A stretch of DNA of 64,000 nucleotides from Afipia massiliensis (GCF_014203115.1 NZ_JACHIJ010000005.1:1-64000); one strand, 5' to 3'; counted from the stretch's first letter, positions 16,936 to 26,907 are shown. Numbers and translations: made by a program. The notes: generated by a model from the letters alone, not told the origin.

Positions 16936-17951
16936 CAACGCCTCCATCTGGCCAGAATCTGCTTCGCAGTACCCAAAAGACCTCCCGGCATTCCGATCAC
17001 GAGCAGCGCCAGCACGACGCCCAGAAAAAATCGCCAATACTGGGTGGCAGCCTGTAACTCGTCCTGAAGCAGAATGAATATCAAAGCTCCTGCGATAGGT
17101 CCTATGAGCTCCTGATAGCCACCAAGAATCGCCATGAAAACGAGATGACCGGATTGCTGCCAGTACGATAGTTCGGGATCGGCGAGCCCGGTGCTTATCG
17201 CAAGCATCGCACCCCCAACGGAACCATAGATCGCGGAGATGACAAAGGCGACCGCGCGTACTTGGCGAACCTTCACTCCGAGATAACTTGCTTTCACTTC
17301 ATTATCGCGTGAGGCCTGAAGATGTAGCCCGTAAGGCGATCGGACTATACGCCACATAATCCACGCACTCACGATCAGCAAAGCCAGGCAATAATAGTAG
17401 AACGGGCCTGTCAGAAATCCCATCTTGTCAACTTGCGAGAAGTCGATGCCAAGAAGCGATGGCTGCGGAACATTCATTCCGCTGTCCCCGCCCGTCAAAT
17501 CATAAAATTTGTTGAGGAACGAATAGAATAGCATGCCAAACGAAAGCGTCAGCATGCCGAAAAAAATGCCGGAGAACCGGCTTGCGATCCATGCCAACGG
17601 GATGGAGATCGCTAACGCAGCCGCCACGGCGAACAGCAGCATCAATTCGAATGCCGCGTTGCCGGTGAGCCGAACTGCCAAAGCAGACGAATATGCGCCG
17701 ATGGCCAGAAACAGCGCGTGACCGAAAGACAATTGGCCGCCATATCCAAACAGCAGGTTGAACCCGAGCAAGGCAACTGCGTATGCCATGAACGGGATAC
17801 CGAGGCTGACGTAATAGATATTCGTAACGTGAGGCGCCGCGGCAAGCGCCACGACGGCGACAAACAACATCACCTTCACGGTGATTCCGGATCGACTGCG
17901 GGTACCGTCCGATTCCACCGACATATCCAGCGCTGATGCGGTTTGCTTCAT
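16935..17951 (-). CDS. livM: ABC transporter permease, LivM type
   Basis: A 338-residue inner-membrane permease with about nine to ten hydrophobic segments; GFNLLFGYGGQLSFGHALFL is the family hallmark near residue 75. It starts at an ATG overlapping the livH stop (TAATG) with a GGAAAGG ribosome site. With LivH it forms the translocation path, driven by LivF and LivG. The N-terminus up to the first helix is polar and about 22 residues long. Confidence 0.92.
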   Translation of the reverse strand: MKQTASALDMSVESDGTRSRSGITVKVMLFVAVVALAAAPHVTNIYYVSLGIPFMAYAVALLGFNLLFGYGGQLSFGHALFLAIGAYSSALAVRLTGNAAFELMLLFAVAAALAISIPLAWIASRFSGIFFGMLTLSFGMLFYSFLNKFYDLTGGDSGMNVPQPSLLGIDFSQVDKMGFLTGPFYYYCLALLIVSAWIMWRIVRSPYGLHLQASRDNEVKASYLGVKVRQVRAVAFVISAIYGSVGGAMLAISTGLADPELSYWQQSGHLVFMAILGGYQELIGPIAGALIFILLQDELQAATQYWRFFLGVVLALLVIGMPGGLLGTAKQILARWRR

Positions 17952-18829
17952 TACAACGCCTTTCCAAATAGGCCGGTCGGCCACCAGATCAAAACGATCA
18001 GCACGACCGCGTAGGTCGCCAGGATATCGACTTCAGGATAGATGAAGAGTGCTGCGGCGCGGATCAGACCAACGATAACCGCACCTACTGCGGCGCCTTT
18101 CATGCTGCCGAGACCGCCAATGACTATGACCGCAAATGCATCGACGACCAGTTCGACGCCCATTTGTAGCGATGCCGCGGCCGTCGGCACAACAAGCGCT
18201 CCACCGACCGTGCTTAATGTTGTCCCTAATGTGAAGACCAGCAAATATACCAGCCGAACGTTCACTCCCATTGCGGCGCTCGTCTCGCGATTCTCGGCGG
18301 TAGCACGCAATACTTTCCCCGAAGTCGTATGACTCAAGAACCACGTCAGACCCACACCGATAACGACGGCGGCAAGAATGACAAAGAGATTGTACATAGG
18401 CATCTGCACGCCACCCACGTTGATCGAACCGTAGACCATCGATACGTTCGGCAGTTGGCGAGGATACGCACCCCAAAAGAAGCGAAGCACATCCTGGAAA
18501 ATCAGGATGAGCGAGAAAGTCAAAAGCAACTGGAATGACTCAGGACGACGATAAATCGTGCTCAAAACACGCTCCAGTGGCAATCCTATCAATCCCGCCA
18601 CCAGCCCGGACGCCAACAAAACAAGGGGAAACAGCGGGACCGGAAGCCCCTGCGCCAGCGCCCATGTGGTCACGGATACGCCCAGATACGCACCTAGGGC
18701 ATATATCGAGCCGCATGCGAGATTGACGATTCTTTGAACACCGAAACTGAGTTGCAGTCCGGATGTCAGCAAGAAAAGCGCGGCTCCGTGAAAGAGCCCT
18801 GCGATTAGTATGCTAGCCGCTGTAGCCAT
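17951..18829 (-). CDS. livH: ABC transporter permease, LivH type
   Basis: A 292-residue multi-pass permease. The LivH hallmark appears at the N-terminus: LQLSFGVQRIVNLACGSIYA, and the EAA-like loop reads TAENRETSAAMGVNVRLVYL. Start: ATG 18829 is chosen because a typical LivH N-terminus follows; a GTG at 18847 would add six residues. It lies 33-52 nt downstream of the binding-protein gene, so all transporter genes form one operon. Confidence 0.9.
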   Translation of the reverse strand: MATAASILIAGLFHGAALFLLTSGLQLSFGVQRIVNLACGSIYALGAYLGVSVTTWALAQGLPVPLFPLVLLASGLVAGLIGLPLERVLSTIYRRPESFQLLLTFSLILIFQDVLRFFWGAYPRQLPNVSMVYGSINVGGVQMPMYNLFVILAAVVIGVGLTWFLSHTTSGKVLRATAENRETSAAMGVNVRLVYLLVFTLGTTLSTVGGALVVPTAAASLQMGVELVVDAFAVIVIGGLGSMKGAAVGAVIVGLIRAAALFIYPEVDILATYAVVLIVLIWWPTGLFGKAL

Positions 18830-18880
18830 AGATGATATCGCCGCCACGACATGCGGTCGGCGCCCCTTCTCTGTACGCGA

Positions 18881-20173
18881 CTAGATTTTTAGGTCAGCTG
18901 TCTGCAGCCATTCCCAGAAATCCGCGCCGGGCGGCTTCTGAATTTCCTTCGTCGACATCGACTCGGTCGTGGCGAGCGTGACGAAATCATAATCATTTTT
19001 ATGAGTCGTAAGACCCTGGAAAATGATCTGATCGGAAATGTGATCGCGCCGCATGGAGGCAGGACCACCTAGTGATTCCACCGTGAGACCAGGCATGGCC
19101 TCCGCGATCTCAAGGGACGTCGGCCACGATCCGGACTTCGCCGCCATCGCCTTCTCGACGGCTGCCTTATACAGATGAAGGCAGTAGTACGCGCGGTCAC
19201 ATTCCCAATGGGGATAGTCTGTGTATTTATCAAAGTACCACTTCACAAAGCTTTTTTGCAGTGGGGAAGCTGCCGGGTTGGCGAAGTACAATGTGCTGTG
19301 ACCGAATACGATGTTCTCAGGCGTGAACTCCTTCTTGAGCGAGGTTTGCTGCCACCCCGCCGCCGGCATGACAAACTTTACGCCATCCGTTAGTCCCATA
19401 TTGTGGGCCTGACGCATGAACACAGGCAAATCGGCAAATACCATCGAAGTGAAGATCAAATCCGGCGCCGCCGCCTTCAAAGCCGCCACGTTGGATGTTA
19501 GATCCATCGTTCCGGGCTTTATCCATTGCTCGGCAACAACGGTGTGCTCAATACCGAACTTCTTGAGAAGCGCGGTAAATGTTGTCCAGGTGTTACGGCC
19601 GTACGTATAGTCGGGATTGATACCAGCGATCCGTGCAAATTTGCCTTTGAAATGCCGGATCGCGAGCAGCGACGCCATTACGGCATCGACTTCATTGTCG
19701 ATGGAGCGGAAAACATACTGCGGATTGGGCATCATCTCCTTGACGCCGTCCTGTGTCGTGCCATCCCACAACATCGTCAGCATCTTCGACTGCTCAGCTG
19801 CAGGCGCCAGTGCGAGACTCACAGCGGAGGAGATTATGCCGTGGACGGCATCGACCTTGTCCTGCAACACCAGCTTTCGATAACGGTCGATGGTTTCCTT
19901 TGGCGTCGTTTCTTCCTGAAAGACGAGCTCGACCTTCCGGCCTCCGATTCCGTCGGCCGCATTCAGCTGCTCCACAGACCACTCGACAGCGCGAATTCCC
20001 CCCTCCCCGGCCGTTCCAGCCATACCTCCGCGAGGAGCAAGAATTCCTATTCGCAACGGAGTGGTCTGCGCGATCGCCGGCGCACCCAATAAACCGTAAA
20101 CGCCCAAAGCTGCGGTCGCGCCAGCGGCCTTAATTGCACGCCTGCGGTTCGCGGAAAATTTAATATCGCGCAT
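18881..20173 (-). CDS. ABC transporter substrate-binding protein (Peripla_BP_6)
   Basis: A 430-residue periplasmic binding protein of the Liv type. The N-terminus has R-R-R-A-I-K-A-A-G and a hydrophobic stretch ending APAIAQ, a Tat-like signal peptide with an AxA cleavage site. The mature protein starts with PLRIGILAPRGGMAG and contains the two-lobe fold seen in amide-binding proteins (IPR-type Leu/Ile/Val-binding). It is the first transporter gene downstream of the divergent promoter region 20174-20548. It should define transport specificity; residues lining the pocket cannot be assigned without a model. Confidence 0.9.
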   Translation of the reverse strand: MRDIKFSANRRRAIKAAGATAALGVYGLLGAPAIAQTTPLRIGILAPRGGMAGTAGEGGIRAVEWSVEQLNAADGIGGRKVELVFQEETTPKETIDRYRKLVLQDKVDAVHGIISSAVSLALAPAAEQSKMLTMLWDGTTQDGVKEMMPNPQYVFRSIDNEVDAVMASLLAIRHFKGKFARIAGINPDYTYGRNTWTTFTALLKKFGIEHTVVAEQWIKPGTMDLTSNVAALKAAAPDLIFTSMVFADLPVFMRQAHNMGLTDGVKFVMPAAGWQQTSLKKEFTPENIVFGHSTLYFANPAASPLQKSFVKWYFDKYTDYPHWECDRAYYCLHLYKAAVEKAMAAKSGSWPTSLEIAEAMPGLTVESLGGPASMRRDHISDQIIFQGLTTHKNDYDFVTLATTESMSTKEIQKPPGADFWEWLQTADLKI

Positions 20174-20548
20174 ATTTCTCTCCCCAGATCGGAATTTCCA
20201 CCCGGACCATGATGCTCTCTCGGCCGCTCCTGGCCTGACTTCAGGTTCAGAGCGGTCTCTTCGGCGCTTGTGATCTGAGGTACAAGGTAGGGAAGCAAAA
20301 GATGAAAGGGTAGCAAGATCGCCTGACTCCTGACTTCAGAAAAACTGATGAAGGGAAGAAGACGCCCCCGCCACGTCTGTCATCCCAGTCATTCACCTTC
20401 GCTGACGATCAACATCAACCGAAATTAGGCCGAACCGCCATCGCAAGGCTTATGATTGCCTGGGAGGGCGTGGCAAATCAGTTCACGCCAGAAAACGGAC
20501 AGGGCAATCCGTCAGAGACGGACTTGTTCTGCAAAGGGATTCAAGGAC
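20174..20548. promoter_or_regulatory. Divergent promoter region between transporter operon and SDR gene
   Basis: 375 bp with no coding frame, between the minus-strand transporter/hydrolase operon and the plus-strand SDR gene. Short interrupted repeats built on CTGACTTCAG occur at about 20247-20256 and 20330-20340, one of which could be an LTTR or other regulator site. No promoter boxes can be called with confidence. Confidence 0.35.
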
Positions 20549-21343
20549 ATGCAAGGAATTTCATCAGGACCATCATTCGGACTGTCCGGAAAGCGAATAC
20601 TCGTTACCGGCGGCGCAAGCGGCATCGGAAAAGCTGCTTGTAAAATCTTTACCGATCTCGGAGCAAACGTTTGTCTTTCGGACGTCAAAGCCGATGCAAT
20701 AGTGGAAGCCGCCGCAGAAACTGGAGCCCGGGCCCATGTCGCCGCTGACGTCTCTGTCCCTGATCAGGCGGAAAGGCTAATCAGCGAAACAGTTGCCGAG
20801 CTTGGCGGCCTGGATGGGCTTTTCCACTGTGCGGGCATCCATCATATCGGCAAAGCGACAGAGCAGGACATTAATATCTGGCAACGTGTGATGGACGTGA
20901 ATGTGCGCGGAACCCAGCTTGTCTGCAGCCTCGCCGCACGGCACATGGAAGTTCAGGGTTCGGGCGCTATGGTCGTTGTAACATCCATCGCAGGCTATAA
21001 CGGGCAGCCACGGCGCAGTGCCTACGGCACATCCAAGGCCGCCGTCGGCCATCTCGCCCGGTCTTTCGCAACGGAGTGGGGCAAATCGGGAATTCGTGTC
21101 AATGCGATTGGCCCGGGATATGTTCTCACACCGATGGCTCAAGGTATCATCAATAGCGGTGCAACTGACGTGATGCGCATCGTGAACAGAACACCATTGG
21201 GACGCATGGCGCGACCTGAAGAAATTGCTCAGGCAGCCGCATTTTTGCTTTCCGACTGGGCCTCCTACATCACCGGCGCAGAGCTATTCGTAGACGGCGG
21301 ATGGTCGGCATACGGTGGGTCGGGTGAGGTCAACACGTTCTGA
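20549..21343 (+). CDS. Short-chain dehydrogenase/reductase
   Basis: A 264-residue classical SDR. The nucleotide-binding motif is TGGASGIG near residue 20; the catalytic S lies in VTSIAG, and Y-x3-K in SAYGTSKAA. NAG is replaced by H-C-A-G. C-terminal FLLSDWASYITGAELFVDGG is typical. The ATG at 20549 has AAGGA five bases upstream. It is the only plus-strand gene of the island. Likely NAD(P)-linked oxidation of a secondary alcohol to a ketone, the step before the BVMO (inference). Confidence 0.9.
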   Translation: MQGISSGPSFGLSGKRILVTGGASGIGKAACKIFTDLGANVCLSDVKADAIVEAAAETGARAHVAADVSVPDQAERLISETVAELGGLDGLFHCAGIHHIGKATEQDINIWQRVMDVNVRGTQLVCSLAARHMEVQGSGAMVVVTSIAGYNGQPRRSAYGTSKAAVGHLARSFATEWGKSGIRVNAIGPGYVLTPMAQGIINSGATDVMRIVNRTPLGRMARPEEIAQAAAFLLSDWASYITGAELFVDGGWSAYGGSGEVNTF

Positions 21344-21415
21344 CCGTGCTGTGTGGCCGGGATAAGGAAAATAGCCCCCATCCCGGCTCCACAAACTGCG
21401 GGAAGGACTCAAACA

Positions 21416-22507
21416 TTAGAATTCGATAACCGATCGAATATCGAGTCCTTTTCGCAACCGATCGAGAGCGGCGTTGACTTCACCAAGAGAGATGCGGCTA
21501 GTCACGTAATCATCCAACAGAAGGTCACCGCTCAAGTATTTTTCTGCAAGCGAAGGGAAGAACTCCTGCGCCCGGCTTCCACCATAACTTGATCGTACGA
21601 TATTCTTTTCACCCATCAGCGACCCCCAACGAAAACTTACCAGCTGCTGCTGTGCGACCTTACCGAGCCAGACCACCTGCCCTCCTGGCCTTACGATCTC
21701 CAAGCTGGTCTGGAATCCTCTTTCATTGCCGGCTGCTTCGAAAACATAGTCCGCGCCACGCCCACACGTGAGAGCGGCATGGGACTGGATCAGGTTCTCA
21801 TCTACAGGGAGAGTGTGCGTGGCTCCAAGGCGTTTCGCCATATGAAGCTTCCGCACATCTCTATCAATCGCGATGATCGTCTCCGCCTGGGCAAGACGTG
21901 CGCCTTGGATAGCCGAGAGTCCGACCGCACCGCATCCGATGATGGTAACGCTGCTGCGAGGCTGAACCCGTGCTATATTGCTGACCGCTCCAATCCCGGT
22001 CGCTACTCCACAACCGATCAGACAGGCAACGTGGAAAGGCATGCTCTTCGGGATCCTGACAGCGCAGTCTTCAGTGACAACTGCCAGTTCCGCAAAAGTG
22101 CCGGCGTACATCAACTGATGAACGGGCTGTTTGCCGTCGAAAATCCGCGCCTTACCGTCAAAGTGCATCGAACGGACCCCATTCGCTCGATACTGCTCGC
22201 ACAGTATGAACTGCTCATGGGAACAGAAATAGCAATGCCCGCAATGCGGATTCCAGGAAAGAGCGACATGATCACCCACTGACAGCCGATAAACGGATGA
22301 TCCGGTCCATTCCACTATCCCCGCTGCTTCGTGACCGGGAACGAATGGCAGTGGCGTATCGAGGTGCCCGTCAACCGCTTCCAGGTCTGTATGACAGAGG
22401 CTGGTCGCTTGTATGCGTACGATCACATCGTCTGAGGCGAGATTGGCGAGCCTCAATTCGCGGATTTCGAGGGGTTCGCCCGGTTTCTCCGAGACTGCGC
22501 CACGCAT
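21416..22507 (-). CDS. Zinc-dependent alcohol dehydrogenase (class III-like MDR)
   Basis: A 363-residue medium-chain dehydrogenase. Catalytic zinc ligands are Cys in TSLCHTD, His in PGHE and Cys in LIGCGVATG; the structural zinc motif is C-G-H-C-Y-F-C with a fourth Cys seven residues later. The Rossmann motif is GCGAVGLSAIQG. Start ATG 22507 is just after the stop of the neighbouring SDR (22512), so the pair is one transcription unit. It most resembles the benzyl/aryl alcohol and formaldehyde dehydrogenase group; NAD+ use is expected. Confidence 0.9.
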   Translation of the reverse strand: MRGAVSEKPGEPLEIRELRLANLASDDVIVRIQATSLCHTDLEAVDGHLDTPLPFVPGHEAAGIVEWTGSSVYRLSVGDHVALSWNPHCGHCYFCSHEQFILCEQYRANGVRSMHFDGKARIFDGKQPVHQLMYAGTFAELAVVTEDCAVRIPKSMPFHVACLIGCGVATGIGAVSNIARVQPRSSVTIIGCGAVGLSAIQGARLAQAETIIAIDRDVRKLHMAKRLGATHTLPVDENLIQSHAALTCGRGADYVFEAAGNERGFQTSLEIVRPGGQVVWLGKVAQQQLVSFRWGSLMGEKNIVRSSYGGSRAQEFFPSLAEKYLSGDLLLDDYVTSRISLGEVNAALDRLRKGLDIRSVIEF

Positions 22508-22511
22508 GCTG

Positions 22512-23279
22512 CTAGCCCCAATAAAATTCGCGCCGTCCGCCATCGATACAAAGCAACTCGCCGTTGATGAATCCACTATTGCTCGAGGCCAGAAACGCGA
22601 CGGCGCTCCCGATCTCACGCGGTGAGCATAGCCTCCGCAGCGGGTTTTGCTCCCGTACGACCGCGAGCATTTCTGAAGTGAAGCCGCCAATGAGATCGGT
22701 TTCCACGTATCCCGGCGCAATGGCGTTAGAGGTGATCCCAAAGGAGCCAACCTCCTTGGCCACCGTCCGCGTGAAACCGGCGATACCAGCCTTGGCGGCT
22801 ACATAGTGGGACACACCCGCTCGCCCGCCACCCGTATAGTTCATCGATGACGTGTTGATGATGCGCCCCCATCCCTGCGACCTCATGGCGGGTATCGCCT
22901 CGCGCGTCCATAAGAACGTGCTTCGCATATGGATATGAACCATTCGATCCCAGGCGTCCGCTGGCATATCTTGGACGCGATACGAAGGACGCGCGCCGAT
23001 GCCGGCATTGTTGACCAGAATATCGAGACGCCCGAGTTCGCCAACAACCTGCTTCGTCAAATTGACGACCACAGCCTCATCGGCCGCATCGCCGATAAAC
23101 GCAGCCGCATTGACGCCTAATTCCTTCAAACGCGAAACCGCTTGGTCAGCTGCGTCACAATCAACATCGTTAACAGCTATGGAGACACCTTCTGTAGCTA
23201 ATGCTTCGGCTTCGGCGAGTCCTAATCCCCTTGCGCCACCTGTGATCAGCGCAACACGTCCCTTGATACCCAAATCCAT
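22512..23279 (-). CDS. Short-chain dehydrogenase/reductase (FabG-like)
   Basis: A 255-residue SDR. Motifs: TGGARGLG near residue 15, NNAG near 90, catalytic Ser in NTSSMNY and Y-x3-K in HYVAAKAG. The C-terminus ends GELLCIDGG, with an R-R-E-F-Y-W-G tail. It precedes the zinc alcohol dehydrogenase gene by only a few bases and follows the BVMO gene on the same strand (153-nt gap), so all three probably form the oxidative half of the pathway. Confidence 0.9.
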   Translation of the reverse strand: MDLGIKGRVALITGGARGLGLAEAEALATEGVSIAVNDVDCDAADQAVSRLKELGVNAAAFIGDAADEAVVVNLTKQVVGELGRLDILVNNAGIGARPSYRVQDMPADAWDRMVHIHMRSTFLWTREAIPAMRSQGWGRIINTSSMNYTGGGRAGVSHYVAAKAGIAGFTRTVAKEVGSFGITSNAIAPGYVETDLIGGFTSEMLAVVREQNPLRRLCSPREIGSAVAFLASSNSGFINGELLCIDGGRREFYWG

Positions 23280-23432
23280 TTATATCCCCCGACGCCATCG
23301 CGCATTTCGTTATCAGCACGACGGTTATTCAAATACGTTGATTGGAAAACTGGCACACGCAGCGATCATGCTGACCGCCCCAATTCGTAACCACCAGTGA
23401 ACCGCATTCATTAGTGTCGCGAATGCAGGCCG

Positions 23433-25064
23433 TCAGGAAAATACGAATCCCTCGTACTTCCGCTCTGCCGCTGCATCGCAGGCTTGCTTGTAGTTCACCA
23501 TACCTCCCGCATAGGCCAAGATGCCCTTGGCCTTGCCTGGTACGTTCGTGCCGACGTACCAACTGTCGGCGCTGACAAGCACCGTTCCCTGGATAACATC
23601 CTTCACGGTTTGCGACCATTTCGCCTGATAGTCAGGATCAACATCAACACGAGTCAACCCGTGGTCCCGCATGTACTTGATGCGCCGCGATATCCATCCG
23701 ACCTGATATTCATTCGCCATAACGACATTTACCAGGACGGAAGGACTTCCAGGTCCGCCGATGAGATGGAGGTTTGGAAACCCCGCAACGCCGATACCCA
23801 AGTAGGTGTCGGATCCCTTTGACCAGACATCCTTGATGGTTTTCCCATCGACGCCATGGATGTCGATAACGGTCAACGCACCCGTTAGCGCATCAAAACC
23901 AGAGGCGCAGATAATGACATCGAACTCATGTTCCTTGCCATCAACGACGAGTCCTTTTTCCGAGAACCGTTCGATGGGCGTTTTCTTGACGCCGACAGCC
24001 GTGACGTTGGGGCGATTGAATGTCTCGTAGAAATTTGTGCCTACACAGATCCGCTTGGTTCCAAAATAGATGTTGCGCGGCGTCATGATCTCGGCCGTTG
24101 CAGGGTCTTTGATAATGTGCGCAATCTTTGCGCGCAGAAAACCGGAAATTTCGTCATTCAGTTCATGATTGGTCAAAATATCGACGAACGCGCGAGGCAT
24201 CGTCGCCCCACCAAACTGCCATCGCTTCTCAAGAATTTCGCGCCGCTCATTCTCGCTGTATTCGTCACCCTTGCGAAGTCGCGTTGCAAGCATCTCTTCA
24301 TTCATGAAGACATCACCTGAACCTACGATTTCCGACGTCCGCAGCCGCTCGCGAATTCTTGTCCTGTTTTGCATCCACCATGCCTGATCGGAATCGGTCA
24401 GCGGCCGATTGTTGGCGTTGGCATAAAAGTTCGGCGTTCTGACGAATACTGTCAGGTGTTTGGCCTGCTCTGCGACAAGAGGAATGAGTTGGGTTCCGGA
24501 CGATCCCGTGCCGATAACTCCCACCCTCTTGCCTCTGAAATCCGGCTCTTGCTGAGGCCACTTCGCTGTATGGTAGATTTCTCCCTTGAACTTCTCGCGA
24601 CCAGGAATGTCAGGCCAGATAGGCTCCGAGATGGGGCCCGCCGAGGAAACGAAATGCCGCGCACGATAGACATCGCCGTTCTCGGTATGTAACGTCCAGA
24701 ACCCGGCCTCTTCGTCGAACGTCGCCTTGACTAGGCGGGAGTTGAAGCAAATATCCTTGCGAAGATCGAGCCGATCGCAGACAAAATTTATGTAACGAAC
24801 GATTTCCGGCTGCGTCGCATAGCGTTCAGTCCAGCTCCATTCGTCGTCGATGATGGGCGAGAAGGAGTAACAATAAACGAGACTCTCAATATCGCATCGG
24901 GCTCCAGGATAGCGATTCCAGTACCACGCGCCTCCCACCCCGGTCCCGGCCTCGAGCGCAACTACCGTCAATCCCATTTCGCGCAGTTGATGGAGCATAT
25001 GTATGCCCCCAAAGCCGCCGCCCAGCACCAGCGCATCAAGAACAATCGGTTCAGAATTTGTCAT
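23433..25064 (-). CDS. Baeyer-Villiger-type flavin monooxygenase
   Basis: A 543-residue class B flavoprotein monooxygenase. The FAD motif is GGGFGG (15-20); the BVMO fingerprint FxGxxxHTxxWP is present exactly as FKGEIYHTAKWP (159-170); the NADPH motif GTGSSG follows (185-190). Type I BVMOs use NADPH and O2 to insert oxygen next to a ketone, giving an ester or lactone. The two hydrolases of the island would open it. It is the first gene of the minus-strand oxidative unit. The substrate (cyclohexanone-like, steroid-like or aryl ketone) cannot be told from sequence. Confidence 0.92.
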   Translation of the reverse strand: MTNSEPIVLDALVLGGGFGGIHMLHQLREMGLTVVALEAGTGVGGAWYWNRYPGARCDIESLVYCYSFSPIIDDEWSWTERYATQPEIVRYINFVCDRLDLRKDICFNSRLVKATFDEEAGFWTLHTENGDVYRARHFVSSAGPISEPIWPDIPGREKFKGEIYHTAKWPQQEPDFRGKRVGVIGTGSSGTQLIPLVAEQAKHLTVFVRTPNFYANANNRPLTDSDQAWWMQNRTRIRERLRTSEIVGSGDVFMNEEMLATRLRKGDEYSENERREILEKRWQFGGATMPRAFVDILTNHELNDEISGFLRAKIAHIIKDPATAEIMTPRNIYFGTKRICVGTNFYETFNRPNVTAVGVKKTPIERFSEKGLVVDGKEHEFDVIICASGFDALTGALTVIDIHGVDGKTIKDVWSKGSDTYLGIGVAGFPNLHLIGGPGSPSVLVNVVMANEYQVGWISRRIKYMRDHGLTRVDVDPDYQAKWSQTVKDVIQGTVLVSADSWYVGTNVPGKAKGILAYAGGMVNYKQACDAAAERKYEGFVFS

Positions 25065-25788
25065 GCTCGTTGTCTACCCTGCGTCATCGTAATTTTGGTC
25101 GGCATCAACGCCATTTTGGACCGTCGAATTAAAATGCGTAGCGAAGCGCTCTCGGCTGAACGCCGATGCCCCTCAGTCGCTTATGCAGATAAATCGTCCA
25201 CCGCAGATCGCGATCCCGGCGATAGTACTGACGACGCCGTGGTCCGACAGAAGAAACAAGAGGCGGCACTTTCCAAACCTTTATGGATCTCGCCAAATTC
25301 TTCGAAGACTCGGCAAGTGAGCCGCTCACATTCCTCCAGGCTTCTTCGGGTACAGCCTCGATACAATTGGACGGACCTTTGATGTCCACCGATACGTCGC
25401 GCATTATATCCGTCTCACCACGTGGGCGCATCGATGCGATGTGCCTGCTCTAAGGGTGATTTAGCAATCGTTTCATCCCGCACCATCGCGAGAAGCAATT
25501 CCTGCATATGACGCCCTCTCAGAAACCTTGGAGCAACTCGCTCCGGGTTGCCTGCAAATAATATGAGAGAGAGAAATGGTAGAAAACCAACATCGCCTGA
25601 TTCTGATGTTCAGGAAATCTGATCAGCAGGCGCGCATTGTAAATGCGCACCGATCCTCTGCGTTGATTGATTGATTTTCTGAGATGTTCCCATATGGATA
25701 ACCTCGCAAGCAAAACTCTTACAGCTTTTGCTCCCCCAGCAACGTGGTCAGATATTTTTTCAACTTATTATGTATGTGCTTGGATGAT
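25065..25788. other. Gene-free upstream region of the BVMO unit
   Basis: No gene is supported. A minus-strand frame at 25129-25404 (about 91 codons) is open but matches nothing known to me and lacks a ribosome site. The promoter of the BVMO operon should lie within about 25070-25400. Confidence 0.3.
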
Positions 25789-26070
25789 TGCTTGAACTTT
25801 GAGGACTTTCGACAACTTGCACGTCAGCGGCTGCCCCGGAACGACCTTCAACTATATAGATGGCGGCCGATGATGAGATCAGTCAGCGCCGCAACACGCA
25901 GAACTTCGAAGAGTGCGATTTCATTCCAATGTCTTGCAAGGCGTCAGCGAAGTAGGCATATCCGTGACGGTAATGGGCCAGAAGTTAGCGTTGCCCTTCT
26001 ACTGCTCACCTACAGCGCGTAGGAGTTTTCCACGACGGCGAGCGGCGGTTGCGGCAGCTGCAATGCATCG
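25789..26070 (+). pseudogene. FMN-dependent alpha-hydroxy-acid dehydrogenase, decayed N-terminal part
   Basis: Homologous pieces occur in three frames in the right order: CLNFEDFRQLARQRLPR; then Y-I-D-G-G and DDEISQRRNTQNFEECDFIP; then NVLQGVSEVGISVTVMGQ and LALPFYCSPTA; then F-H-D-G-E-R. This is the conserved start of L-lactate/glycolate oxidase family proteins (LldD type). At least three small indels disrupt it, and the catalytic C-terminal two thirds are absent. Clear relic, no function. Confidence 0.8.
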
Positions 26071-26199
26071 CATGCCTATAAAGAATAAAGATTCCATAAC
26101 TGCTCATTCCGCGAATCTCGCTCGCGCAGAAATGAAAAGGCAGCTAAAAGTACAGGAAGTCCTGTCCTTCGGTCTGTATTGCTCACTAGAAGCACCTCC

Positions 26200-26907
26200 A
26201 TGACCAGAAACGATCCGATACGGAAACCGACAACCCTCGCTGAGGCAATCTATATTGTCGAGCAAAGCTACGGTCTTTCAGAGCGTGCGCAAATCGTGGT
26301 GCATGTTCGGCGAATGAATTTGAATACCGGCAAGCACTTTCATCTGGTTGTATTGGAATATAGGTCGCTTCACGACGAGAGCGCTTTTATTCCCCTGCAA
26401 TCAGGCAATATGTTTCGTGCAATTGAGAATTTGACCGGCCAGCGCCGCGAGTATGCTGCTGATTTGTTAGACGGAGGTATGGTGTCAGATGATGCGGTTG
26501 TCACGCTGCAAGATGGCACCACGTTACGCGCGGTGGAGATTGTACCCGCTCGACTTCCATATGAATTCACCCCCTTAGATGAGAAAGTCATCCATGCCGC
26601 CATTTCAGTGGCCAAGATTGAAGGCGCCGTCTATCGATCCTTCCGTCACGGATTGCCTGAGGAGGATGCCAAGCGGATTATTGATGTTGGGGGCAAGTCT
26701 GTTGAATTCGGCAAGTTCGTGAGCGGATTAAAGTTCATCGACTTCGGTAAACTGGCTCAGATTGAGATACAGCCCCTCTTACTCCTGAATATCAAAGGAG
26801 AATTTGAGATGCTGTTTCCGGATGAAAAATCTCCGTCTGAACAGAAGATTTCGGACACGCTAGCATTGTCGGGATTTTGGAAGCCAAAACGCAGACCGAA
26901 ATCTTGA
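26200..26907 (+). CDS. Uncharacterised protein (235 aa)
   Basis: No domain is recognised. The protein is soluble, with mixed alpha/beta composition and two similar acidic-hydrophobic halves; there is no signal peptide, P-loop or nuclease motif. Start ATG 26200 is preceded by ACCTCC rather than a good ribosome site, so initiation is uncertain. It stands alone between the decayed hydroxy-acid dehydrogenase and the phage-type methyltransferase gene, 108 nt upstream of the latter, and could belong to the same transferred block. Confidence 0.55.
   Translation: MTRNDPIRKPTTLAEAIYIVEQSYGLSERAQIVVHVRRMNLNTGKHFHLVVLEYRSLHDESAFIPLQSGNMFRAIENLTGQRREYAADLLDGGMVSDDAVVTLQDGTTLRAVEIVPARLPYEFTPLDEKVIHAAISVAKIEGAVYRSFRHGLPEEDAKRIIDVGGKSVEFGKFVSGLKFIDFGKLAQIEIQPLLLLNIKGEFEMLFPDEKSPSEQKISDTLALSGFWKPKRRPKS

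Noticed and set aside
25129-25404. Minus-strand frame of about 91 codons upstream of the BVMO gene
   Set aside because: No ribosome site, no homologue recognised, and it occupies the expected promoter region.
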